Source: CAYNLK01 sp964398055
GTDB taxonomy: Bacteria > Chloroflexota > Anaerolineae > 4572-78 > J111
DNA: 64,000 bases
Assembly: GCA_964398055.1 (NCBI GenBank)
Contig: CAYNLK010000021.1
Coordinates: 42,791-106,790, forward strand
Reading direction: 5' to 3'
The notes under the pieces were generated by a model, which saw only the letters and a program-made list of their open reading frames with translations, searched no databases and had not been told where the DNA came from. The translations under genes were made by a program, and so were the position numbers. Shown here piece after piece: positions 16,083-24,607 of this stretch (positions are counted from its first letter, which is position 1; each line of letters starts with the position of its first letter).

Positions 16083-16958
16083 TTATTTACCCTCGGCGGC
16101 CTTTTGGCGCTGACGATAGGCCTGAATCCAGCGCATTCCATAATCATCTCGACCCATCACCATATCGGCCGCCAGGATGGCCGTATTCACTTCCGGCACC
16201 AGCGGATTGGTAATCGGGCAGGTCAGCCCGGCGTAAATAGCCATAGCGATAAAGGCCGAGTTGATATATTTGCGATCGGGCAGCCCAAACGAGATATTGC
16301 TGGCGCCCATGGTGATGTTGACCCCGAACTCGTCGACGATCAACCGCAGCGCCTGCAAAGCGATTTTGCCGGCGTTACTGTCGGCGCCCATCGTCAACGC
16401 CAGCGGGTCGATGATGACATTCTCCGGGCCAATGCCCAACTTACCGGCCCGCTCGATGATCTTGGCCGCCACCTTCAGCCGGGCCTCCGGCGTTTCCGGG
16501 ATGCCGTCATCATCCATGCACAGGCCGATCACCGCCGCGCCGTACTCTTGCACCAGCGGCAGCACTGCCGCCAGCGAGCGCTCTTCCCCGTTGACCGAGT
16601 TGACCAGCGCCTTACCCTCGTAACTGGACAGAGCCGCAGCCAGCGCCGCCGGGTCGGCCGTGTCGATACAGAGCGGCACGTCGGTCACCGAGCCGACTAC
16701 CTCCATCAACTGTTTGAGCAAAACCGGCTCATCCGCGCCCGGCACCCCGGCGTTGACGTCCAGAACAGGCGCGCCCGCCGCAACCTGGTCGATGGCGTCC
16801 TGGCGCACAATATCGAAGTTGCCCTCCTTGAGCGCGGCCAGCACTTGCTTTCGACCGGTGGGATTGATCCGTTCACCAATGACCACCACCGGATGGTTGC
16901 GGCTAATTTCAACAGTTTTAGTTTTTGACGAAACTACAGTTACCAAATCTTTTGCCAT
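16083..16958 (-). CDS. Methyltetrahydrofolate:corrinoid protein methyltransferase (AcsE/MtgA-like)
   Basis: A 291-residue pterin-binding TIM barrel that moves methyl groups between a corrinoid protein and tetrahydrofolate. Family motifs appear in order: GERINPTGRK, VLDVNAGVPG, LCIDTADP, NSVNGE, and GASNISFGLPDR near 200, where the Asn is the conserved N5-methyl-folate contact. In this island it is the natural bridge between amine-derived methyl-corrinoids and the Wood-Ljungdahl methyl branch. It lies 43 bp upstream of the GntR gene, and GAGGTGAA precedes the ATG. Confidence 0.9.
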   Translation of the reverse strand: MAKDLVTVVSSKTKTVEISRNHPVVVIGERINPTGRKQVLAALKEGNFDIVRQDAIDQVAAGAPVLDVNAGVPGADEPVLLKQLMEVVGSVTDVPLCIDTADPAALAAALSSYEGKALVNSVNGEERSLAAVLPLVQEYGAAVIGLCMDDDGIPETPEARLKVAAKIIERAGKLGIGPENVIIDPLALTMGADSNAGKIALQALRLIVDEFGVNITMGASNISFGLPDRKYINSAFIAMAIYAGLTCPITNPLVPEVNTAILAADMVMGRDDYGMRWIQAYRQRQKAAEGK

Positions 16959-17058
16959 ATTTCACCTCAATTGAAAAAAATATATTTACCGTATCAGCAA
17001 GGGTATCCTACAGACCTTTGCCCCTACATTGACCACTCTTTAATGAGATAAAGCTATT

Positions 17059-17087
17059 CTCGTTCCCAAACTCAGTTTGGGAACGAG
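17059..17087. repeat. Palindromic repeat, copy A
   Basis: Arms ctcgttcccaaact and agtttgggaacgag are separated by one base. The same 14-bp arms recur at 20052-20081, and the two copies bracket the three-gene dehydrogenase block. It abuts the stop of the HcnC-like gene and could also act as a transcript 3' hairpin. Confidence 0.8.
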
Positions 17088-17088
17088 G

Positions 17089-18252
17089 TTAAACCTCGAC
17101 CAGATCGAAACGATCGGGCCTGACCGCCCCGGTTAGCGCAATCGGCTCATCGCTGCCGATTATCAATGCGGCGATCAGTTGGCCGGTGATGGGGGCCAGG
17201 CAAATGCCGGCGCCCTCGTGGCCGGTGGCCAGATAAAAACCGGGCACGGCCTCCACCGGGCCGATCAACGGCAGGTGATCGGGACTCCAGGGCCGCAGGC
17301 CGGCGTAGCTGCGGATCAGCCCAACTTTCGCCAGCGCCGGCAAAAAGCGCACGGCCCGGCGGGCAATGGCCTGGACTACCGCCAGCGACACCGACCGGTC
17401 GTAGCCGGTAAACTGGCGGCTACTGCCCAGGAGCAGGCTGCCGCTGGCAGTCAACTCGGCGACCAGCGCCGCCTGCAACCCTTCCTCAGCCGACTGGACC
17501 GTAGTAACGTAACCGCCTTCCAATAAGGGATGGCGGATCAAGCCCGGGACCTTCGCCGTCACCAGCACGTGTCCCTTTCGGGGTCGAACTGGCGGCTCCA
17601 GGCCAACCAGGCCGGCCACCTGGTTACTCCACACTCCGGCGGCGCAGACCACCCGTTCCGTGGCGATTTCGCCAGCGCGGGTGACCACTCCGCTAACCTG
17701 GCCGGCCGGCGTCCGCAGGAGCCGGATTGCGGTAACCTCGGCCTGGTCGTGCAGCGTCAATCCCTGCCGCCGGGCGGCCGCCAGCAGAGCCAGCGTGGCC
17801 CGGCGAGCATCCACCTGGGCATCGTCGGGGAAGAAGACGCCTCCGGCTAAATCAGGCGCTAAATTCGGCTCCAGCGCCGGCAGTCCAACCTCATCCACTA
17901 CCTCCGCCCGGACCCCGGCGGCGCTCATTGCTTCCGCTTTGGCCCGCCCGGCCGCCAGCGCCGCCTCGTTTTCGGCCAGCATCAATGTCCCCGGCCGGGC
18001 GTACTCAAAATCATCGGCCAGCGTTTCGGCCAACTGGGTCCACAGCGCGGCGCTGGCCTGGCCCAGGGCTAACTCCGGCCCCGGCGACTTGTCCCACAGC
18101 AAAATCAGGCTGTCGCAGGCTCGCGACGTGCCGCTGGCCGGAAAGTGGCGCTCCAGCAGGTGGACCGCCAGCCCGGCAGCGGTCAAATAGTAGGCGCAGG
18201 CGGCCCCCACAATCCCGCCGCCGATAATAACCACGTCGGCTCGCTGGCTCAT
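17089..18252 (-). CDS. FAD-dependent amine oxidoreductase, HcnC/opine oxidase B-like subunit
   Basis: A 387-residue DAO-superfamily flavoprotein. The FAD-binding VVIIGGGIVGAACAYYL begins at residue 7, and LIGPVEAVPGFYLATGHEGAG near the C-terminus is typical of sarcosine or D-amino-acid oxidising enzymes. It overlaps the upstream HcnB-like gene by ATGA, so translation is coupled. With the two upstream subunits it should form a three-component membrane-linked or soluble dehydrogenase like hydrogen cyanide synthase, opine oxidase or D-hydroxyproline dehydrogenase. A secondary amine such as sarcosine, or an opine-like compound, is a reasonable substrate guess. A much longer upstream frame lies inside the HcnB-like gene. 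Confidence 0.85.
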   Translation of the reverse strand: MSQRADVVIIGGGIVGAACAYYLTAAGLAVHLLERHFPASGTSRACDSLILLWDKSPGPELALGQASAALWTQLAETLADDFEYARPGTLMLAENEAALAAGRAKAEAMSAAGVRAEVVDEVGLPALEPNLAPDLAGGVFFPDDAQVDARRATLALLAAARRQGLTLHDQAEVTAIRLLRTPAGQVSGVVTRAGEIATERVVCAAGVWSNQVAGLVGLEPPVRPRKGHVLVTAKVPGLIRHPLLEGGYVTTVQSAEEGLQAALVAELTASGSLLLGSSRQFTGYDRSVSLAVVQAIARRAVRFLPALAKVGLIRSYAGLRPWSPDHLPLIGPVEAVPGFYLATGHEGAGICLAPITGQLIAALIIGSDEPIALTGAVRPDRFDLVEV

Positions 18253-18957
18253 GGGCGGTCTCCCCCGGCTAACTCGCCCAGCAGCACCGGTTTGAGTGGC
18301 GGGCGGATGTGAAAGCTGCCGCTCTCGGCCGCCGAACAACCCATCTGCTGGCTGATGAGGCGGCTCAGCAACGGCCCGCAGGTGCGGCCCTGGCAGGGAC
18401 CCTGGCCCACCCGGAGGTGGGTCTTGAGCGCATCCAAATTGACCGCGCCCTGCTTCACCACGGCCTGCACCTCGGCGGCGGTTACCTCTTCGCACCGACA
18501 GATGACCGTATCAGCCGTGATGAGGGCGTTCAAGCCGGGTGGAGGCGCAAACAGGGTGTTGAGCATCGCTCCAAAACGGCGCAAACGTCGCCGTTGGCCG
18601 GCCGCTTTGGCCAGCTCGGTTGCCAGGTCGTTGGCTGAGAGGTAACCCAACTGCTGCGCCGCGGCCAGGCCGGCAATTCGACCTTCGACCATGGCCGCGG
18701 CCGCGCCACCAACCCCGGCCGACTCGCCGGCCACAAACATGCCGGAACGAGTAGTTTCCTGCCGCTCATCCACCTGGGGCGTCCAACCACCCCGGGCCGG
18801 GTCGAACCGGTGTACACAACCGGCCAACTGGGTCAACTCGATGTTGGGCGTAAAGCCAAAACCCACACAAAGCGTGTCGGCATCCAGCGTTTTTTCGCTG
18901 CCGGGGATGGGCCGTCCCTGGCGATCCAGCCGGGCTACGACGACGGCGGTAAGTTCC
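18249..18957 (-). CDS. HcnB/opine oxidase A-like flavoprotein, C-terminal part (gene interrupted by gap)
   Basis: About 236 residues forming the second half of an NAD(P)-disulfide-type flavoprotein: LDADTLCVGFGFTPNIELTQ, GMFVAGESAGVGGAAAA, then a BFD-like [2Fe-2S] domain with CRCEEV and GPCQGRTC. The reading frame upstream dissolves into a G/C homopolymer at 18959-18987 and an N gap, so the join to the N-terminal half at 19058-19758 is lost. Both halves clearly belong to one gene. Whether the break is real or an assembly fault cannot be settled here. Confidence 0.8.
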
Positions 18958-19057
18958 TGGGGGGGGCCCCCCGCCCCCCCCCCCCCCGACGCGTGGGTGT
19001 GGTTGATACAGAACACGGCGTGTTACACAAAATGATCTGTGTACGCCNNNNNNNNNN
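18958..19057. other. Unreliable segment: homopolymers, unexplained 60 bp and 10-base N gap
   Basis: Eight G, six C, one G and fourteen C (18959-18987) are followed by 60 bp with no match to the expected coding sequence, then ten N (19048-19057). The coding frame is out of register across it. This looks like a scaffold join or low-quality gap fill. Confidence 0.9.
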
Positions 19058-19758
19058 CCCCTCCCCGGCCCTCCCCTACCAGGGGAGGGAGATTCGTTCA
19101 ACGCCCGGATGACCGTTTGGCCAAAGCGGTAGGGTATCCCCGCCTGGCGTAAGCCATGCAGGTAATGCCAGCCTTCCGCCAACCGGTCCCAATTATCCCA
19201 AACCGCCGCAGCGTGGGCGAGCCACTGGCCAGGTCGAGTTGCCTCCAGTACGGCGACCAGTTCGGTGCCCTGCCGGGCCAACTCATTGGCTACCGGCAAC
19301 AGCAGCGGCCCGGAGCCAGCGAGCAGAATACGCCGGCCGGGTAGCACGCTATGTTCTTTGGCCAGCACCTGGGCTGCGCCCAGGGTCATTACCCCCGGCA
19401 GGGTCCAGCCGGGAAAGGGGATCATCAGCTCGCGCGCCCCGGTCGCGGCGATGATCGCCCCGGCTTCCAGCCAGTCGAGACCAGCGGGGCCGGCCAGGGC
19501 CAGGCGCTGGCCTTCGATGCCCCACACCAGCGTTTGCAACCGCAGCTCGATGGGCAGGCCGGGCAGCTTTTGCAGAAGCGCCCGGCCCTGGCGCTCAGTA
19601 GCCGATACGGGCGACGCCTCAGTACCTTTGAGATACTGCCCACCGGGCCGGGGGTATTCATCCAACAACGTCACCGACACACCGGCCTGAGCCGCAGCGA
19701 TGGCCGCAGCCAGTCCGGCCGGGCCGGCGCCGATGATGGCCAGCTCAGTCGTGGCCAT
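19058..19758 (-). CDS. HcnB/opine oxidase A-like flavoprotein, N-terminal part (gene interrupted by gap)
   Basis: About 220 residues: ELAIIGAGPAGLAAAIAAAQ binds FAD, PGGQYLKG and IIAATGARELMIPFPGW follow, and VLPGRRILLAGSGPLLLPVA is the second nucleotide-binding fold. The last residues before the gap (after VIRALNES) are encoded by an intergenic-type palindrome at 19069-19089, so a repeat element seems to have entered the coding sequence or been misassembled there. It overlaps the small [2Fe-2S] subunit gene by 14 bp. See 18249-18957 for the rest. Confidence 0.8.
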
Positions 19759-20092
19759 AGTTCGTGGCCTCGCCCAACCGGACTTGCATACCGGGCCGGA
19801 CCGGGGTGAGACAGGCTCGCTGATCGGTCAGGCCATCCACGGTGACCAGGCAATCGAAGCAGACGCCCATCCCGCAGAACAGGCCGCGCGGCTGGCCGTG
19901 CGCGGTGATGCGAAAGACTCGCCGGCCGGCGGCCAGTAGGGCCGCGGCAATCGTTTGGCCGTGACGGGCCGGCACTGGCTGCCCGTTCACTTGGATGTTA
20001 AAGTACTGGCTGTCGCGATCTGACACGATAGCACACTCTTGAAAACTCTTACTCGTTCCCAAACTCCAGTTTGGGAACGAGACCGTACTCAT
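19745..20092 (-). CDS. Small [2Fe-2S] subunit, HcnA-like
   Basis: A ferredoxin-type subunit of about 93-115 residues with the Fer2_4 signature GLFCGMGVCFDCLVTVDG and a final Cys in QRACLTPV. It delivers electrons within the HcnABC-type complex. The start is uncertain. The ATG at 20092 overlaps the upstream mttB stop as ATGA, which favours coupling, but the first residues are then encoded by the palindrome at 20052-20081. A GTG at 20026 would give a more typical N-terminus. Confidence 0.82.
   Translation of the reverse strand: MSTVSFPNWSLGTSKSFQECAIVSDRDSQYFNIQVNGQPVPARHGQTIAAALLAAGRRVFRITAHGQPRGLFCGMGVCFDCLVTVDGLTDQRACLTPVRPGMQVRLGEATNYGHD
20052..20081. repeat. Palindromic repeat, copy B
   Basis: Arms identical to those at 17059-17087, with a 2-bp instead of a 1-bp centre. 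The two copies enclose the HcnABC-like gene block. Confidence 0.8.
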
Positions 20093-21540
20093 ACACTCTG
20101 CTCTTCGGCCCGCTGCACAATCGCTCGAATTTGTTTAGCAACTGCCTCGGGTAACGGCTCCGGTTTGTGTTCGGCCAGGATTTTGGTCACCTTCTCGGCG
20201 GCCCGCTCGCCCAGGGTTTGGCCGCCCCTGGCCAGCCAACCGGCGTAATTATCCCGCTCAAAGAGTTCGGGATACCAGCGTTCTCGGAAATGTTTGTAGG
20301 TATGGTCACATTCCAGGTAAAAGCCATCCGGGCCAATCTCATCAATCAGGTCCAGGCAGAGCGCCTCGTCGCTCACATCGACGCCTCGCACAAAGTGAGT
20401 CAACCAGTTCAAGATTTCGTCGCAAATGACCAGTTGGGCCAATGAGCCAGTCAGACCCGACTCCAGGTAGCCCAAGTCATGGACGATGTGGCCGCCGCCG
20501 AGCACGTCGGTCATCAGGGTCAGGGCCGCTTCGGCGGCGGCCTGCTGGTCAACTGCCTTCGACTCGCTGACGCCGGCCAGGGCAAACATGGGCAGGCCCA
20601 AATAGTGGCCGTAATCCAGCACCATCGCCCGCTTGTTCGGGTCGGCGTAGGGTTGAACGGTGGTACGCATGTCGAGCATATTGCCGCCCCAACCGGGCAT
20701 AATGAAAGGCGTCCCCTCTCGCTTGAGTTGGGACATCACCAGCCCCAGCAACACGCCGGTCTGAGCCACCGCCATCGCCCCGGCCGGAGTTACCGGCGCG
20801 GTGGCGCCGCCCTGGGTCGAGGGGATGTAAGTGGCGGGCAGCCCCTTCTCGGCCATGTAGAGCAACTTTTGGACCGCTTCCTCGTTATGGACCAGGCCGG
20901 TAGTGACGTTGATGTAAGGGGCCACAAAAGGCCGCCGGCGCAGGGCTTCGGGGCCGCCCACCACCGCTTCGGCCATCTCGACCGCGTCCACACAGCCGGA
21001 AAACTCTGTAGTAACAAAGATGATTGGCTTGGTGGTGTAGTTGAGCATCACCTCCATCTCGTAGCGGTCCAGCACCGCCTGCTTAACATCGGAGGGCAGG
21101 AACATGCACATCACAAAATCGATGTTGGGCAGGGCGTCGGCCACGATCATGCCGTCGATGATGTCTTGCAGCACGGCCGGGCGGCGCTCATTGGTGCGGT
21201 GGTCGATAACGTTCAGGCAATCGGAACCGGGGCCAAAGAAGCTGCGGTAGCCCTCGACAGGCATCGCCGGCTGGCCGTGGCGATTGTAGAGGGTGACCCG
21301 TTTGGGGGCGGTGCTCAGAGCTTTTTCGACCAGGCCGTTGGGAACGCGCACCCGGTTGCCATCGGTGATGGACGCGCCGGCCTTTTTGAGCAGGTCGAGC
21401 GCCTCCTGGCTGTAGACGCGGGCGCCGGTCCGTTCCAGCACTTGCAGGCAGGCATCGTAAAGCTTCTGGCACTGCTGGTCCGACAGGCGCCGGAAATGGG
21501 CGCTGCCTAAGGTAGTGTCATTGCTAGAAATATTTGACAT
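20089..21540 (-). CDS. Trimethylamine methyltransferase family protein, non-pyrrolysine MttB homolog (copy 3)
   Basis: A 483-residue MttB-superfamily methyltransferase with no in-frame amber codon. Framework motifs are LSDQQCQKLYDACLQVLERTG, QGGATAPVTPAG in the barrel, VLGGGHIVHDLGYLESGLTG and GPDGFYLECDHTYKHF. It overlaps the HcnA-like gene by ATGA, linking demethylation to the flavin dehydrogenase. No dedicated corrinoid gene sits next to it, so it must share one of the carriers at 12.4 or 14.6 kb or use one outside the window. Confidence 0.88.
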   Translation of the reverse strand: MSNISSNDTTLGSAHFRRLSDQQCQKLYDACLQVLERTGARVYSQEALDLLKKAGASITDGNRVRVPNGLVEKALSTAPKRVTLYNRHGQPAMPVEGYRSFFGPGSDCLNVIDHRTNERRPAVLQDIIDGMIVADALPNIDFVMCMFLPSDVKQAVLDRYEMEVMLNYTTKPIIFVTTEFSGCVDAVEMAEAVVGGPEALRRRPFVAPYINVTTGLVHNEEAVQKLLYMAEKGLPATYIPSTQGGATAPVTPAGAMAVAQTGVLLGLVMSQLKREGTPFIMPGWGGNMLDMRTTVQPYADPNKRAMVLDYGHYLGLPMFALAGVSESKAVDQQAAAEAALTLMTDVLGGGHIVHDLGYLESGLTGSLAQLVICDEILNWLTHFVRGVDVSDEALCLDLIDEIGPDGFYLECDHTYKHFRERWYPELFERDNYAGWLARGGQTLGERAAEKVTKILAEHKPEPLPEAVAKQIRAIVQRAEEQSV

Positions 21541-21567
21541 GAATGTGATATCCTTTGCGAAATTAGA

Positions 21568-22212
21568 TTAGACTTCCCGAATGTCCATAATTTCGACCAC
21601 CAGCGGCTTGAGCACCTCCAGCAGTTTTTCTTTGGAGACCTCAGAGACCTTAAGGGTTGCGCCCCAATTGGTGGGGTCTTCGCCCAAGAAAGTGTCAAAG
21701 GCCAGGATAAGACCGCCGGCCTTGGTAATGGTCGAGGTAATCTCAGCCATGGAGCCCCTGACATACGGGGCCAGAATCGTTACGCGAATGCCTTTTTCTC
21801 GAGCGCCAAAAACTTCCAGAAAGACCCGAAAAATATCGGACTCGGTGATGATGCCGACGATCACATCATCTCGCATTACCGGTAGACTGCCGATTTGGTT
21901 TTCAACCATCAGCCGCGCCGCCTCTTCCAGAGGCGTATCCTCGGTGGTGGTGATGACCTTCTTGGTCATGATTTCCTGCACTTTGATCTGGGCCAGTAAA
22001 TAGCTGATCTCCCATATACTCAGCGAGGTAGCCGTAGACGGTGAGGCGTGAAGCAAATCTTGATAAGTGACGATACCAATCATTTTCCGGTTTTTATCCA
22101 CCACCGGAAAGCGGCGCACTTTCTCCCGTTCCATCCGTTCCATCGCCTCGGCAATGGAGATGTCTGGAGTGATAGTAATGGGATTATGGGTCATTCGATT
22201 ACCTACTAACAT
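21568..22212 (-). CDS. CBS-domain pair with C-terminal ACT-like domain (AcuB-like)
   Basis: A 214-residue protein: two CBS motifs (about 1-60 with MTHNPITITPDISIAEAMERM, and about 75-130 with MTKKVITTTEDTPLEEAARLM), then an ACT-like domain (IRVTILAPYVRGSMAEITSTI). CBS pairs bind adenine nucleotides and ACT domains bind amino acids, so it could sense energy and an amino-acid-like ligand together. It lies between mttB copy 3 and a DAO oxidase on the same strand. What it regulates is unknown. Confidence 0.82.
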   Translation of the reverse strand: MLVGNRMTHNPITITPDISIAEAMERMEREKVRRFPVVDKNRKMIGIVTYQDLLHASPSTATSLSIWEISYLLAQIKVQEIMTKKVITTTEDTPLEEAARLMVENQIGSLPVMRDDVIVGIITESDIFRVFLEVFGAREKGIRVTILAPYVRGSMAEITSTITKAGGLILAFDTFLGEDPTNWGATLKVSEVSKEKLLEVLKPLVVEIMDIREV

Positions 22213-22291
22213 TACTCTCCCCTTTCTGGCAAGGTTTTGCCCGTAACAGGTTTATGCAATGCGGTCACTATTTACGCTGCCCCGTAAAAGT

Positions 22292-23503
22292 TTAATGCCG
22301 GCCGCGCAGGAAACTGTCACCTCTCACTACAACGCCCTCGGCGTAGCGGGTTGGGCGCAAAGCATTAGCCTCTGGCGCCATCGCTCCGGTCACCAGGTCG
22401 GCCACCCGTTTGCCCGCGCCGGGACCCAACATCACCCCGGCCCAGTAACCGCAGTTGAGATAGAAGCCAGGTAGCTCCGGCAGTGGACCGATGAGCGGCT
22501 GGTCATCCGGCGTATAGACATATTGCCCGGCGCTGATCTGAATATCCGACTTAGATAGCGTGGCGGCGACATCTTCCCAAAAAGGGAACAGCCTGATCAG
22601 TTTTTCCAACACAATGGCTGGAAAATCCCAATCGGTGGGCAGAGTTTCGGCCGGCTCGCTGACCGGCTCGTCCGGGTCGACCCAGGCAATGTAGGCCCCG
22701 CCGGTTTCAGGCCGCCAGTAAGCCTCGCTGACCAGGTCGATGTTCAAGGGCGCGTTTTGGGGTATCTGCGGTTTGGGGGCAATGAACACTTTTTGGCGGC
22801 GAACCGGCTCCAGCGGCAGCTCGAGGCCGGCCATGCGGCCCACCACCCCGGCAAAGGGACCGGCGGCATTGACCACCGTCCGGGTGGCAATCGCGCCCCG
22901 GTTGGTTTCCACGCCGCTGACGCCCTGGGCGTCCCGCAAAATAGCGGTGGCTTTGGTTTGCAGTAAGAAACGGGCGCGGCTGCCTTTGGCAAAGCCCTGC
23001 GTGGCTTCGTGGGTAGAGAACCAGCCATCGTTCTGGCGAAAGGTGGCGGCCACGGCCCGGGGCGAGATGTACGGAAAGCAGGCCTGAATCTCGTCGCCGT
23101 CCAGAAATTCCGAGTCGGTGACACCCAGGTGGTGATGGGTTGCGACCGCCTGTTTGAGCTGGTCGATCATGGCCGGGTCGTCGGTGACAAACAGGTAGCC
23201 ATGATGACGTAAGGAGATGTCGTGACCCGGCAGCCCAACCACCTCACTAAAGTTTTCAAGAATCTGGATGCTGGGCTTGACCAGTTCGGCCATAGCCGGT
23301 TCGGTAAATTGGGCGCGGAAACATTCGATAGAGTTGGGGGTGGTCAAGGTCGAGAGACCGTCGCGCATTTCAACCAGGACCGTGTCTAAACCGGCCCGAG
23401 ACAGCCAGAAGGCCGTGGCCACGCCGACCATACCTCCGCCAATCACGACCGCATCGGCAATTTTTGGAAATGTTTCAGCGGTAGGAACAAAGACAGTTCC
23501 CAT
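22292..23503 (-). CDS. FAD-dependent oxidoreductase, DAO family (sarcosine/dimethylglycine oxidase-like)
   Basis: A 403-residue flavoprotein with DAVVIGGGMVGVATAFWLSR at 17-36 and the C-terminal YVYTPDDQPLIGPLPELPGF followed by NCGYWAGVMLGPGAGK, the pattern of sarcosine oxidase beta subunits and related N-methyl amino-acid oxidases. It is only distantly similar to the HcnC-like subunit at 17.1 kb. AGGAGA precedes the ATG. Its position between the Liv transporter and the CBS protein suggests that it oxidises what the transporter brings in, or its partly demethylated product. Confidence 0.85.
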   Translation of the reverse strand: MGTVFVPTAETFPKIADAVVIGGGMVGVATAFWLSRAGLDTVLVEMRDGLSTLTTPNSIECFRAQFTEPAMAELVKPSIQILENFSEVVGLPGHDISLRHHGYLFVTDDPAMIDQLKQAVATHHHLGVTDSEFLDGDEIQACFPYISPRAVAATFRQNDGWFSTHEATQGFAKGSRARFLLQTKATAILRDAQGVSGVETNRGAIATRTVVNAAGPFAGVVGRMAGLELPLEPVRRQKVFIAPKPQIPQNAPLNIDLVSEAYWRPETGGAYIAWVDPDEPVSEPAETLPTDWDFPAIVLEKLIRLFPFWEDVAATLSKSDIQISAGQYVYTPDDQPLIGPLPELPGFYLNCGYWAGVMLGPGAGKRVADLVTGAMAPEANALRPTRYAEGVVVRGDSFLRGRH

Positions 23504-23530
23504 TACAAAGTCTCCTGTGGTTCGTTAGAC

Positions 23531-24592
23531 TTAAACATGGTCGTCGGAGCGGCGGGCTTTGATTTTGTTAACCACCCAACGGTAGAAACCGGCCAGGCCA
23601 TCCGGGTAGTAGATCATCACCAAGATCATCAGCAGGCCGTAAATCACCAGGTGTAACCCAGGCAGTTGGGTCAGGTTGGAACGAAGATATTCGATAAAGA
23701 AAACAAAGGGAAAGGCAACCGCGATGCCGCCCCACAAGCTGCCCCGGCCGCCAATATAGGCAATGGCCAGCACCTCGACCGTTTTGGAAGTAGACATCAA
23801 CGTTTGGGGAGTTAGGGCGCCAAAGTAATGGGCATAGAACCCACCCAGCCAACCGGCAAAAAAGGCCGACACGGTAAAGTTAAAGACCCGGTACTTGGTT
23901 GGATTGATACCGGAAGCGCGGGCGGCGTCGAGATTCTGGCCAATCGCCTTGAAGGCCAGGCCATAGTGAGATTGAGTGATCAGCTTGAGAACGATGTAGA
24001 TAACCAGCATCATAATCAGGATGATGTAAAAGTAGGGGCGGTTGGCGGCTGTTTCCAGGAACGAGGGCGGATGCATCCCCAGCGGTCCGCGAGTCAGGCC
24101 GGTCAGGTTACGGGCCAGCCCCAATAAAGCCAGGCCCACAAACCAGGCCATGATGGCGGCATAAAGACCGCGCAGGCGCAAGGTCAACATCCCCAGCAAT
24201 AGGCCCAAAACACCAGCCACCACTGCGCCAACCCAGATGCCAATCCAGGGCGATATGCCTGGCTGGACAATCAAAAAGGGCGCTTCGTTAGCCAGAATAG
24301 CCGAAGTGTATGCGCCCAGTCCCAAAATAGCGGCAAAACCAAAATTCACCACGTTGATGTAACCGACCGTGAAATCAAAGGCAATCGCCTGAGCCGCCAG
24401 AAATGCGCCCATAATCAGCCAGCGAAGCATGTGTTCCTGGTTAAAAGGCGGGATGAAGGGCAAAACGGCGATCACCAACAGCAGGATCAGCCCCAGAGGA
24501 TTGAAGCCGATGCGCCCCAGTCCGGCCACAATTGTGGTCCAAATTCCAGGCTCTTTGGGTTTAGCTTTGAGGTCATTTGCCGTTGTTGTCAT
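23531..24592 (-). CDS. livM: Branched-chain-type ABC transporter permease, LivM family
   Basis: A 353-residue inner-membrane permease with about ten hydrophobic segments. FDFTVGYINVVNFGFAAILG and the EAA-like loop AIGQNLDAARASGINPTKYR are characteristic of LivM. I take the ATG at 24592, preceded by AGGAGA, over a TTG one codon upstream. It closes the five-gene Liv-type set. Members carry branched amino acids, amides, urea or betaine-like compounds, so the name does not fix the substrate. Confidence 0.9.
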   Translation of the reverse strand: MTTTANDLKAKPKEPGIWTTIVAGLGRIGFNPLGLILLLVIAVLPFIPPFNQEHMLRWLIMGAFLAAQAIAFDFTVGYINVVNFGFAAILGLGAYTSAILANEAPFLIVQPGISPWIGIWVGAVVAGVLGLLLGMLTLRLRGLYAAIMAWFVGLALLGLARNLTGLTRGPLGMHPPSFLETAANRPYFYIILIMMLVIYIVLKLITQSHYGLAFKAIGQNLDAARASGINPTKYRVFNFTVSAFFAGWLGGFYAHYFGALTPQTLMSTSKTVEVLAIAYIGGRGSLWGGIAVAFPFVFFIEYLRSNLTQLPGLHLVIYGLLMILVMIYYPDGLAGFYRWVVNKIKARRSDDHV

Positions 24593-24607
24593 CAATCTTC
24601 TCCTGAT

